The position numbers were made by a program, and so were the translations under genes. The notes beneath the pieces are model-generated. The model worked only from the letters and a program-made list of their open reading frames with translations. It was not told where the DNA came from and did no database searches. A DNA stretch of 24,439 nt from Deltaproteobacteria bacterium. Its GTDB lineage: Bacteria; Myxococcota; UBA796; SXON01. The stretch covers positions 1-24,439 of the forward strand of contig CANKNP010000026.1 in NCBI GenBank assembly GCA_947483545.1, in the 5' to 3' direction. This document shows positions 1 through 7,008 of this stretch, piece by piece; the first letter of the stretch is position 1; each line of letters starts with the position of its first letter.

Positions 1-1
1 C

Positions 2-847
2 CCCAGCTCCGGCCGGCGGCGCTCGGGGGGCGCGTTCGCGGACTACGAGGCGGAGACCGAGCTGCCCCGGTCGCCGGATGGGTCGCGGGTGGCCACCGCG
101 AACGGGGATGGGATCCACGTGTGGAAGGTCGGCCCGTCCGGCATCACCCCCGGGCCCACGTCGCCGCGGTTGCCCCTGAGCCTCGCCATCGCTGGTGGCG
201 GCGCGTTCCTCGCGACCGCGGGCGACGGTGGCGTCGCGATTCGGCTCTTCAACATCGGCGATCTGTCCCTTCGCGGGGCGCTGGCCGGGCATGCGGGCGG
301 CGTGAACGCCCTCGCCTCGCTCCAGTACGACCGCGGGCTCTTGAGCGTCGGCGCCGACGGCTCCTTCGCCCTCTGGGATGTGTCGGGCGAGGCCCTTGTC
401 GGCAGGATCCGCGTCGACACCGCCCCGCTGGACGCGCTCTGGCTCTCGGACGATGCCCGGGCCGCTGCCACCCGGAGCCACGCCGGCCGTCTGGACGTCT
501 GGTCGCTGCCGACCGCCAACCTCTCTGCGATCCCCGCGTTTCGCACAGCCGCTGTGGATCTCGCGTGGTCGAACGATGGCAAGCAGCTCCTCGCGTGTGG
601 CGACGATGGCAACGTTCGAACGCTCGACACGGTGAGCGGTGAGTTCCTCGCTGGCACCGGGCCCGAGGGCCATCCCTGCAACGGGGTCGGCTGGGACGGC
701 GAGGCCGTCTGGGCGGTGCTGAACGGGGTTGGGTCATCCAGCCTTACGAGCGTGACGTGCCGCCCAGGGTGCCCGATGCGTATGGCTGGACCGAGCAGGA
801 CGCAACGGGGCGCTGGGTCGTGGCCGCGGGGACCCACATGCTGCTGA
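2..847 (+). CDS. WD40 repeat protein, upstream part (5' end outside window, frameshifted)
   Basis: The frame is open from the first bases of the window. An ATG or GTG near position 89 would cut into a blade (a SPDGSRVATANGDGIHVW-type repeat begins before it), so the true start lies upstream of the window. At least five degenerate WD40 blades are visible, each with an S-x-D-G turn and a terminal hydrophobic-W/F-D/N strand such as SFALWDV and RLDVWSL. WD40 propellers are protein-interaction scaffolds; in Myxococcota they are often fused to kinase or protease domains, which cannot be seen here. Propeller-like sequence stops near 725-733, and the last ~38 codons to the stop at 845-847 read as nonsense. 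The propeller continues in the next-listed frame, so this is probably one gene with a single-base deletion or a sequencing error. Confidence 0.7.
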   Translation, partial: PSSGRRRSGGAFADYEAETELPRSPDGSRVATANGDGIHVWKVGPSGITPGPTSPRLPLSLAIAGGGAFLATAGDGGVAIRLFNIGDLSLRGALAGHAGGVNALASLQYDRGLLSVGADGSFALWDVSGEALVGRIRVDTAPLDALWLSDDARAAATRSHAGRLDVWSLPTANLSAIPAFRTAAVDLAWSNDGKQLLACGDDGNVRTLDTVSGEFLAGTGPEGHPCNGVGWDGEAVWAVLNGVGSSSLTSVTCRPGCPMRMAGPSRTQRGAGSWPRGPTCC

Positions 848-1500
848 ACGAACTAAGCGAGCGAGAGCCACAGGTGGAGGTCATCGTTGCGAGCCTCTCG
901 CCGGCGGAGGAGCGGGGCCGGTTCACGATTCAGGGCGACCCTCGTCTCGCTTGGATGCCAGGGGGTGACGCCCTGCTTGGCGTGCTCCCAGACGGCAAGG
1001 CGCGAAGCTGGGCCATCCCCGCCGGCACCGCCGGGCCTGAGGTCCAGCTGCCCGCCCACATCGAGACCCTCGCCTACTCCCCCGATGGCGCCTGGATCGC
1101 CGCGGGCACGGAGGAGGGCTGGGTGGAGCTGCTGTCCGCCAGCTTTGAGGTCCTGGGTCGGCTCGGGCCTGAGGTCGGAGCGGTCGACACCCTCGCCTGG
1201 AGCCCCGACGGCAAGCTGCTCGCCGCCGCCGGCTCCGACGACGCCGTGGCGCTCTGGGATGTGCCGGGCCGCCGCCTGATCGCCCGGCTGCGCGGATCCC
1301 ATGGCCACCCCGGCCCGCTCGCGTTTGCCCCAGACGGACACACGCTCGCCACCGGATTTCCAGACGGCACGGTCCGCCTCTGGGACCTGACAGGCGCAGC
1401 GATCCGCGGCGAAGACGCCCTGTCCGCCTGGCTTCAGCGCCTCGGTTTGCGTTGGACCGATGCGGCGTTGGAGCCGGATCCGGGGTGGGGGGCGGGGTGA
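757..1500 (+). CDS. WD40 repeat protein, downstream part (same gene after frameshift)
   Basis: This is the C-terminal half of the propeller, about 247 codons from a GTG at 757. The frame is open further left, and sensible sequence (GWVIQPYERDVPP) already begins near 730, so the GTG is probably not a genuine start. Clear blades are YSPDGAWIAAGTEEGWVEL, WSPDGKLLAAAGSDDAVALW and FAPDGHTLATGFPDGTVRLW, with the W-D termini of WD40 strands. It ends in a short charged tail after the last blade. No ribosome binding site is seen before 757. The join with the upstream frame requires a -1 shift (or one missing base) in the G/T-rich stretch at 725-733. Downstream it converges on the hydrolase gene, whose stop is 93 bases away. 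Confidence 0.7.
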   Translation: MPPRVPDAYGWTEQDATGRWVVAAGTHMLLNELSEREPQVEVIVASLSPAEERGRFTIQGDPRLAWMPGGDALLGVLPDGKARSWAIPAGTAGPEVQLPAHIETLAYSPDGAWIAAGTEEGWVELLSASFEVLGRLGPEVGAVDTLAWSPDGKLLAAAGSDDAVALWDVPGRRLIARLRGSHGHPGPLAFAPDGHTLATGFPDGTVRLWDLTGAAIRGEDALSAWLQRLGLRWTDAALEPDPGWGAG

Positions 1501-1592
1501 GCCGGTTTGCCGCGGCGTTCCACGGCCCGGGGTGAACCCAGGCGGTCGGAGCGAGCCGCCCCACTGCCCCGACGCTCCCGGCCCGGCTCACC

Positions 1593-2669
1593 CTACCAGC
1601 ACTTCCTTCGCGCCGCCGCCAGGAAGTTCCGCACCCGCGGATGCACTTCCTTCGGCGCGCGGCTCCCAAGCAGCGGATCCAGGTGTCCCCACCCGCCGGA
1701 CAAACGCTCGAAGTACGCGCCCATTTGCGTGGCCGCTGGCTCCGCGGCTCCTCTGGGACAGCCCGGGTCGTTGTCCGGCTCGATGACCAACGCGGCGCAG
1801 GGCCTCAGCGCCTGCACAATGTCGAACCGGCCTGTGGCGTCCGTGAGGTGGCCCGCCGAAAACCACGTGGACACCTGGCGAAGCACGCCCACATGCAGGT
1901 CGCCCGCGGCGTGGCGTAGGTGCGCACGGGCGAGCGAGCCCTCGGTACCGGGCGATCCCAGCTCCGCGCCGGTCGCGATGAATGGTGCGGCGAGCTGTTG
2001 GAACCGTCGGGTCGGGAGCACCCAGGAGGCCGGCAGGATCGACGCGATCTGGCTCAACGTGCGCGTGGACGACGCGGCCTCGGAGAACTTCACCGCGCCC
2101 GCGATCAGCACGGTGCCAGCGATGTCGTCCTGGCCGAGCAGCCCGGCGCGCAACAGCAGGACCTGGGCGCCGAAGCCGTGGCCGACGAGCATGACCCGGG
2201 GAAAGCCGCCGTGTTGTTGGACAGCGACCAGGGCGGCGTCGAGATCGCGGGTGGCGAGGTCGTCGGCGGTGAACGGGGCGGCGTTCGGAGGGGGGAGGGC
2301 GCTGCGGTCGGCGCGGTGCTCGAACAGGTAGACGGTGTAGCCATCGTCGGAGAGGGCGCGGGCGAGGGAGGTTGCGCCGAGATCGAAGTCGAGCGCGCTG
2401 CCGCCGAGGCCGTGGGCGAGCAGAACGGGCTCGCCGGTGGTGCCGGCCCGCGCGGGGAGCACGAAGAGAGGTGCCTGCCAGCCGTCGTCGGCGGTGTAGT
2501 ACAGGCGGGAGAGGGGGGAGGGGACGGCGCTGAGGAAGCGCTCGCGGGAGTGGGCCTGGACCACGCGCCAGGTCAGCGCCAGCGCGGCATCGCCGACGGC
2601 ACGGGCCACCGTCGGCCCGATGGTGGGGGCGGCGGGGGTTCTCAGGCTGAGGGGTGCGTCGTGGGGCAT
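1593..2669 (-). CDS. alpha/beta-fold hydrolase, nucleophile Ser replaced by Gly
   Basis: The protein has 358 aa. The alpha/beta-hydrolase core is recognisable. The oxyanion-hole loop is LAHGLGG (85-91 region), followed by the strand/helix with YLFEHRADRS. The nucleophile elbow is LVGHGFGAQ (161-169), and the C-terminal His motif GHLDPLLG has His329. An acid could be Asp299 or Asp301. The family's usual elbow is G-x-S-x-G (C in PHA synthases). Here it is G-H-G-F-G, with Gly165 where the nucleophile should be; I read this directly from the codon GGC. The protein may therefore be catalytically dead, non-hydrolytic or use another residue. No signal peptide is seen. The ATG at 2669 was chosen as the first in-frame ATG giving a normal family length; no strong Shine-Dalgarno precedes it. 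It is convergent with the WD40 gene. Confidence 0.8.
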   Translation of the reverse strand: MPHDAPLSLRTPAAPTIGPTVARAVGDAALALTWRVVQAHSRERFLSAVPSPLSRLYYTADDGWQAPLFVLPARAGTTGEPVLLAHGLGGSALDFDLGATSLARALSDDGYTVYLFEHRADRSALPPPNAAPFTADDLATRDLDAALVAVQQHGGFPRVMLVGHGFGAQVLLLRAGLLGQDDIAGTVLIAGAVKFSEAASSTRTLSQIASILPASWVLPTRRFQQLAAPFIATGAELGSPGTEGSLARAHLRHAAGDLHVGVLRQVSTWFSAGHLTDATGRFDIVQALRPCAALVIEPDNDPGCPRGAAEPAATQMGAYFERLSGGWGHLDPLLGSRAPKEVHPRVRNFLAAARRKCW

Positions 2670-2937
2670 CGGGGTTTGGGAGGGCGGCAGGAGCGCGGGG
2701 GGTGATCAGCGACTTCGAGAGGGCCGGTCCGCTCATCCCAAACGGGACGGACCTCGATCAGCGGTTGCAGAGCAACGTGGGAGCAGCAGCGGGGAGAAAG
2801 CACGCGGTCCTGCCGGACCTCGGGGGTTGCGGCGAGAGGTCTCTTGCCGCGTCAAGAGGAGTCTTACCACATCACATCAGGGATGGGAAGGGCGCGTGCG
2901 GAATTCCTGGCGCTCCGTGGGATGAAACATGACGAGG

Positions 2938-2988
2938 GTGTCAGGATCTAGCAAAAACGCGGGGCGCGTTTTTGCTAGATCCTGACAC
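2938..2988. terminator. perfect 24-bp hairpin with GGG loop (terminator-like)
   Basis: The arms 2938-2961 and 2965-2988 are exact reverse complements, with a 3-base GGG loop. The apex is A5-CGCG-ggg-CGCG-T5, the shape of a bidirectional intrinsic terminator, but the stem continues far below that. It lies between divergent genes, so it terminates neither of the two recognised neighbours. Confidence 0.65.
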
Positions 2989-2994
2989 TCCCGT

Positions 2995-3037
2995 CAGAAT
3001 CTAACAGAAACGCGGGGCGCGTTTCTGTCAGATCTTG
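2995..3037. terminator. second tandem hairpin, imperfect copy of the first
   Basis: The arms 2995-3014 and 3018-3037 pair with two mismatches and one wobble around the same GGG loop. The apex AAACGCG-ggg-CGCGTTT and the outer arm (TCAGAATCTA against TCAGGATCTA) match the hairpin at 2938-2988. This indicates a duplication or a repeat family. It ends 83 bases before the sppA start. Confidence 0.6.
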
Positions 3038-3120
3038 CGGCGCGACCCCCTGGAGCGATCTCTCCGAGGATGGCCCCCGCCCCGGAGGTGCTTAGAGATC
3101 CCCTTTTGCAGGAGCGCCCC

Positions 3121-4947
3121 ATGGCCGACGTCATCCCCCCCGACGGGTCTGAGAACACTGACCCGGTCACCGGCGCTCGGCCCGCGCGACCTCCCCGGCC
3201 GCCTCGCCGCTCTGGCGCTCGTGTGTTGCTGGTCGTCGCGCTCTTCGGCGCCCTCACCATCGGCGCGGGCATCGCCGGCACGGTCTGGCTCGCGATGGGC
3301 GATGTCGGTGGCGATGTGACGGACGACTCTTTCCTGGAGGTTGACCTTACCAAGGGAGTGACCGACTCCCCCACCGAAGGCGGGTTTGTCATGGAGGCCA
3401 AGGACTTCCCGCCGGTGCTCACCGAGTTGACGGCGGACATCCGCCGCGCGGGCACCGACGAGCGCATCAAGGGCCTTTACCTGGAGGTCGCGGGCGGGGT
3501 CGGGGGTTGGGCCGCCACCGAGGAGATGCGCGATGCGATCCTCGCGTTCAAGGCCTCCGGCAAGCCCTGTTACGCCTGGTCCGAGGGCTACGACAACAAG
3601 GGCTACTACCTGGCCAGCGCTTGCGGCGAAGTTTACCTCGCCCCCGCCGGGATCATGATGGTCCACGGGTTCTCCATCACGTCCGAGTACTACCTCGGGA
3701 CCTTCGAGAAGTTGGGCATCCACGCCGACTTCGAGCATGTCGGCGACTTCAAGACCGCCGTCGAGCCGTTGCAGCGCAGCGCGCCATCCGAAGCCGCGTC
3801 GCTCGCGATGGACGAGATGCTTGACAGCTTGTACGCCCAGTTCCTCGACGGGATCTCGAAAGCGCGGGGCATCACCCCCGACGAGGCAAAGGCGCTGGTG
3901 GACGCCGCCCCCGTCACACCGCAACAGGCGCTCGACGCCAAGCTCGTCGATGGCCTCAAGTTCCGCGACGAGGTGCGCGAGGGCATGGCCGGCGAAGAAC
4001 GCACCAAGATCAAGGACTACCACGAGGGCCCGGCCCCCTTCGCTCAGGGCAAGAAGATCGCCGTCGTCCACTGCGAGGGCCAGATCATCGACGGCGAGAG
4101 CGGCACCCCCCTCTTCGGCGGCCAGATGCTCGGCGACCGTACCTTCGAGGAGCAGCTCACCGACATCCGCGAGGACGATGACGTCGTCGCCGTCGTGCTC
4201 CGCGTGAATTCTCCGGGGGGCAGCGGCCTCGCCAGCGACAACATGTGGCACCAGATCGAGCTCACCAAGGCGGCTGGAAAGCCCGTGGTCGTGTCGATGG
4301 GCGACTACGCAGCCAGCGGCGGGTACTACATCTCCGCGGGCGCCGACAAGATCTACGCGCAGCCCGGAACGCTCACCGGTTCGATTGGGGTGTTCGGCGG
4401 AAAGATCAATTTGGGCGGCCTCTACGAGCAGGTCGGCATCACGCTGCACACCTGGAAGCGCGGCGAACTCTCCGGCTTGCTCGACACCCACACCGACTTC
4501 AACGAGGTCGAGCGTGCGCGGTTTCGCGATTTTCTCACCAATTTCTACGACACGTTCCTGATGCGCGTGGCGGATGGCCGCGAAATGGACAAAGCCGCGG
4601 TGCACGAGGTCGCCCAGGGCCGCGTCTGGACCGGCGCTCAGGCCAAGGAGCGTGGTCTGGTTGACGAACTGGGTGGGTTGGACATGGCGATCGAGACGGC
4701 CCGGGAGCTGGCAAAGCTGCCCGCAGAAGAGGAATTCACCATCGACCGTTACCCCAAGCGTCGCACGTTCGTAGAGCAGGTGATGGAGGATTTGGAGGAG
4801 CAATCGTCCGTCGATCCCTCTTCGGTGATGGTGTCCTCGGTCTCCCCGGAGCTGGCGGAGAGCCTCGGGCGGCTGAAAATCCTCGAGCAGATCCTGGCGA
4901 ATGGCGGCGTGGCGGCGATCTTGCCGGGGATGATCGAGATCGAGTAG
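3121..4947 (+). CDS. sppA: signal peptide peptidase SppA, 67K type
   Basis: The protein has 608 aa. It is a membrane-anchored serine/lysine-dyad protease of family S49 that degrades leftover signal peptides in the membrane. A Pro/Arg-rich cytoplasmic N-terminus is followed by one membrane segment (about residues 34-58), then two S49 domains. The general-base lysine lies in the first domain in GDFKTAVEPLQR (Lys211). The nucleophile is in the second domain in GDYAASGGYYIS (Ser399). This is the split dyad known for the long, E. coli-type SppA. A further conserved stretch is RVNSPGGSGLAS. The ATG at 3121 is preferred because AGGAG (3110-3114) lies six bases upstream. An in-frame ATG at 3070 has GAGG directly abutting it and adds 17 unconserved residues. 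The gene appears monocistronic, with tandem hairpins upstream and structured DNA downstream. Confidence 0.93.
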   Translation: MADVIPPDGSENTDPVTGARPARPPRPPRRSGARVLLVVALFGALTIGAGIAGTVWLAMGDVGGDVTDDSFLEVDLTKGVTDSPTEGGFVMEAKDFPPVLTELTADIRRAGTDERIKGLYLEVAGGVGGWAATEEMRDAILAFKASGKPCYAWSEGYDNKGYYLASACGEVYLAPAGIMMVHGFSITSEYYLGTFEKLGIHADFEHVGDFKTAVEPLQRSAPSEAASLAMDEMLDSLYAQFLDGISKARGITPDEAKALVDAAPVTPQQALDAKLVDGLKFRDEVREGMAGEERTKIKDYHEGPAPFAQGKKIAVVHCEGQIIDGESGTPLFGGQMLGDRTFEEQLTDIREDDDVVAVVLRVNSPGGSGLASDNMWHQIELTKAAGKPVVVSMGDYAASGGYYISAGADKIYAQPGTLTGSIGVFGGKINLGGLYEQVGITLHTWKRGELSGLLDTHTDFNEVERARFRDFLTNFYDTFLMRVADGREMDKAAVHEVAQGRVWTGAQAKERGLVDELGGLDMAIETARELAKLPAEEEFTIDRYPKRRTFVEQVMEDLEEQSSVDPSSVMVSSVSPELAESLGRLKILEQILANGGVAAILPGMIEIE

Positions 4948-4993
4948 GGCTCGTGCCCCGATGATCCCACCCCCGCAGGTACACAAGTACACC

Positions 4994-5069
4994 CGAGCCG
5001 AGGGTCGGATTCGGCGTGTACTCATGCCGAATCCGACCACGCGCTCGTAGTCGAGCGCATCTCGGCTCG
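4994..5069. other. three-way-junction inverted-repeat structure downstream of sppA
   Basis: Three nested stems can be read off exactly. P1 is 4994-5002 with 5061-5069 (9 bp, CGAGCCGAG/CTCGGCTCG). P2 is 5003-5018 with 5023-5038 (16 bp, one G-T wobble, 4-base loop). P3 is 5041-5047 with 5052-5058 (7 bp, 4-base loop). The junction linkers are 0, 2 and 2 bases. An alternative stem, GTACAC 4987-4992 with GTGTAC 5016-5021, would compete with P2. It could be a structured 3' UTR, a small RNA, or a DNA cruciform/recombination site. No family was recognised. Confidence 0.6.
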
Positions 5070-5077
5070 CGGGGGGC

Positions 5078-5097
5078 GTGGGGGGCTTGCCCCCCAC
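5078..5097. terminator. G/C-rich hairpin, possible terminator
   Basis: GTGGGGGG (5078-5085) pairs with CCCCCCAC (5090-5097) around CTTG. No T-run follows on either strand: AAAGCAGG follows on the + strand. It lies between the converging sppA and paralog 1 genes, where a bidirectional terminator is expected. Confidence 0.45.
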
Positions 5098-5109
5098 AAA
5101 GCAGGGCGG

Positions 5110-5172
5110 GCGGCCTTGGGACCATCGTCCCGGGCGGGCCTGGCCGTGAAACGGCCGTTCGATCCTACGGGG
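5110..5172 (-). repeat. intergenic module copy R1 (after paralog 1)
   Basis: This 63-bp stretch aligns without gaps to 6946-7008. The last 30 bases (5143-5172 against 6979-7008) are identical. It contains the mini-hairpin GCCGT-GAA-ACGGC and overlaps the stop codon of paralog 1. Related modules lie at 8708-8799 and 10492-10583. Confidence 0.75.
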
Positions 5173-6862
5173 TTTCCCCCCGCCCCCTTCTCCTCCACCC
5201 CACGACCCAGAACACCAACCCGGCGAGCCCTGCGCCACTGGATCCGCAGCAGGAGTCATAAAAGCTCTCGTCGCTGCTCACGTAGACGGTAAATCCCCAA
5301 TTGGAATACCCCGCGTCTTCGTCCCGCAGCACCAGCGTGGGTGTGTACGTTCCGACCTCTTTCACGTCGAAGGTGGCGAAACCATCGGACGAAAGGCTCA
5401 TCCCCTCCGGCATGTCGGTCGCCGAGAACGTCACGGTGTCGTCCCCAGGGTCCGTCGCCTCCAACTGGAGCGCGTAGTATTCGCCGGCGTACACGGAAAT
5501 CTCGGCGCCGCTGTCGTCATACCCGCTGTTCCCACACCCTTCCGTCTGCGGGATGATGAGATCGGGCGATACATTGCGGACGGTGAGGCTGCGTTGGTCC
5601 ATCGCCACGATCGCGCCGTCCGCGTCCAAACTGGCGACCGTGAAGGTTGCCTCGGCATCGTCGGTGGAGGAGCACTCGAGCCAACTGTCGTGCTCCTCAC
5701 AGCGCAAAACCCCGTCCACCGAGATCTGCCAGACGACCGCGATGGGGCAGCCGTCGCTCGTCCAGGAGATCTGGGCTTCGTCGCCTTCGTCGATCTCGAT
5801 CGATCCCGACAGCGAGATCCCTGTCCCCGGCTCGTCCACCAGCCCATCGCAGTCGTCGTCCAGGCTGTTGCAAATTTCCGCGCTCCCCGGGTACCGCTCT
5901 GCGTTGGCGTCGTCGCAGTCGCCTTCGTCCGGGGTGAAGCGGTCGCCGTCGAGATCCAGCGCGCTCCCGCAGTCTGTCACCGAGCCGAGCACGATCGCTT
6001 CGCTGGCCAGGTCGAGCCAGGCGATCTCGTCGCAGCCGTCGCCATCGAAGTCGCCGGGCGCGAGGCTCACTGCCCCGGCGCCGAGGGTTGTGAGCGATTC
6101 GGCGTCTCCGCGTACCAGTCCCAACCCCGCTTCGTGGGCAACCACGACGTCTTCGATCCCGTCGGCGTCCAGGTCCGCGACGACAAACGCACCTGCGCCG
6201 CCCGCGAGCGCGATGCCGAGGTCATCTCCCCAACCCAACCAACCCTCGGCGAGTGTCCAAGCGAGCGCCCCGTCCTTCAATCCGAGCCCGCCGACAGCTC
6301 CTCCGGGATCCAGCAACGACACGCCCAGCGAGGACCGTACCTGAATGGCGCTGGCCCCCACCTCCGTGACCGCGAGGTCCACGCCATCCCAGGCCAGCAG
6401 GGGTTGGCCGACAAGCGCCGTAAACCCCAGATCCGTCGGGCCCGTCAGGCCGCCCGCGCCGTCGTCCAGCCAACCGGAGACCGTCGAGCCCACCGTCACG
6501 ATGCCACCGGGCTCTTCGATCAGCGCGTCACACGGGACAGTGGTCACCTGGACGGGGAGCCCCAGCGAGTCCAGACCCCAAGGGGCGCGCCAGACCCCCT
6601 CAGGGCTACACACCCACAACTCCGAGACCCCGTCTCCGTCGGGATCCCTCGTGATCATCGCGCTCCCGCCTTGGGCGACCTCGGCGACCGGGTCCTCCGC
6701 GTTCAGGTCCAGGATCTGCATCGTCGCCGCGCCGAGAACGACGAGACGAGGGCCCTGTGCGCGCGGGACCGCCAGCAGCGCCACAGGATCTGCGGGCGGC
6801 TCCCAACGCCCGATCTCCTCGAAGGTGAACGCGTGGGCGACGGCGGTGAGGGCGAGGATCAC
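5165..6862 (-). CDS. paralog 1: secreted VCBS/FG-GAP + MopE motif + Ig-like protein with Cys/TM/Arg C-terminal tail
   Basis: The protein has 565 aa and is the last gene of the tandem trio. A very short hydrophobic leader, MILALTAVAHA, precedes FTFEE, which is conserved in all three paralogs. Degenerate VCBS/FG-GAP strands with Ca-binding-like D-x-D-x-D-G motifs follow (ITRDPDGDGVSELWVC, VVADLDADGIEDVVV, DFDGDGCDEIAW). Next is a MopE-like metal-binding motif around residues 305-345 (GDCDD...EICN..DDDCDGLVDE), then two Ig/cadherin-like segments. The C-terminus is CCGSSGAGLAG, a hydrophobic stretch, then WRRRGRG, resembling a MYXO-CTERM/GlyGly-CTERM sorting tail. It is probably a cell-surface protein of unknown ligand. 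GTG 6862 was chosen because it aligns with the paralog starts; upstream in-frame residues do not align. TACACT seven bases before the GTG suggests a leaderless transcript. Confidence 0.85.
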   Translation of the reverse strand: MILALTAVAHAFTFEEIGRWEPPADPVALLAVPRAQGPRLVVLGAATMQILDLNAEDPVAEVAQGGSAMITRDPDGDGVSELWVCSPEGVWRAPWGLDSLGLPVQVTTVPCDALIEEPGGIVTVGSTVSGWLDDGAGGLTGPTDLGFTALVGQPLLAWDGVDLAVTEVGASAIQVRSSLGVSLLDPGGAVGGLGLKDGALAWTLAEGWLGWGDDLGIALAGGAGAFVVADLDADGIEDVVVAHEAGLGLVRGDAESLTTLGAGAVSLAPGDFDGDGCDEIAWLDLASEAIVLGSVTDCGSALDLDGDRFTPDEGDCDDANAERYPGSAEICNSLDDDCDGLVDEPGTGISLSGSIEIDEGDEAQISWTSDGCPIAVVWQISVDGVLRCEEHDSWLECSSTDDAEATFTVASLDADGAIVAMDQRSLTVRNVSPDLIIPQTEGCGNSGYDDSGAEISVYAGEYYALQLEATDPGDDTVTFSATDMPEGMSLSSDGFATFDVKEVGTYTPTLVLRDEDAGYSNWGFTVYVSSDESFYDSCCGSSGAGLAGLVFWVVGWRRRGRGETP

Positions 6863-6945
6863 GGGGTGGAGTGTACCAAGTTCTGGGTCCAGCGGGTGTG
6901 CGGCGGGCGCCGAACACGGCGGGAGCCCCGGAGGCGCGCAGCACG

Positions 6946-7008
6946 GCGGCCTCGGCACCATCGCCGGGAGCAACCACCGCCGTGAAACGGCCGTTCGATC
7001 CTACGGGG
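6946..7008 (-). repeat. intergenic module copy R2 (between paralogs 2 and 1)
   Basis: This copy matches R1 (5110-5172) over 63 bp, with an identical final 30 bp that includes the stop codon of paralog 2 and the GCCGT/ACGGC mini-hairpin. The rest of the gap to the paralog 1 start (6863-6945) is unremarkable, except for the end GAACTTGGTACACTCCACCC. That end is echoed at 15381-15407 on the same strand. Confidence 0.75.

Larger units (their letters stand above)
2670..3120. other. 451-bp intergenic region between divergent genes
   Basis: This region separates the hydrolase (-) from sppA (+). It holds the two tandem hairpins listed separately. An imperfect inverted repeat lies at 2726-2753 (GGTCC/GGACC plus TCCC/GGGA). 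A weak open frame runs from GTG 2702 to the stop at 2930-2932 on the + strand (about 76 codons). Its third-position composition is not clearly coding and I recognise nothing in it, although a strong hairpin starts 6 bases after its stop. No recognisable -35/-10 pair for sppA was found. Confidence 0.6.

Noticed and set aside
720..760. Programmed ribosomal frameshift in the WD40 gene
   Set aside because: No slippery heptamer of the X-XXY-YYZ type or downstream stimulatory hairpin was seen; a single-base deletion or sequence error is simpler.
2702..2932. Small + strand ORF ending six bases before the strong hairpin
   Set aside because: The third-position base choice is close to background and there is no ribosome binding site or recognisable sequence; kept only as a note in the intergenic entry.
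4994..5069. tRNA-like cloverleaf
   Set aside because: It has only two internal arms, no T-loop or anticodon-arm consensus and no CCA; the stem lengths do not fit a tRNA.
3028..5259. 743-codon open frame antisense to sppA
   Set aside because: It is Arg/His/Val-rich shadow sequence opposite a gene with intact catalytic motifs; long antisense frames are expected at this G+C content.
5594..6985. Long + strand open frames over the three paralogs (also 7538-8938, 9181-10077, 9230-10813)
   Set aside because: They are low-complexity Ser/Pro/Arg or Asp/Val/Arg products mirroring the Asp-rich minus-strand genes, without domains or ribosome binding sites.
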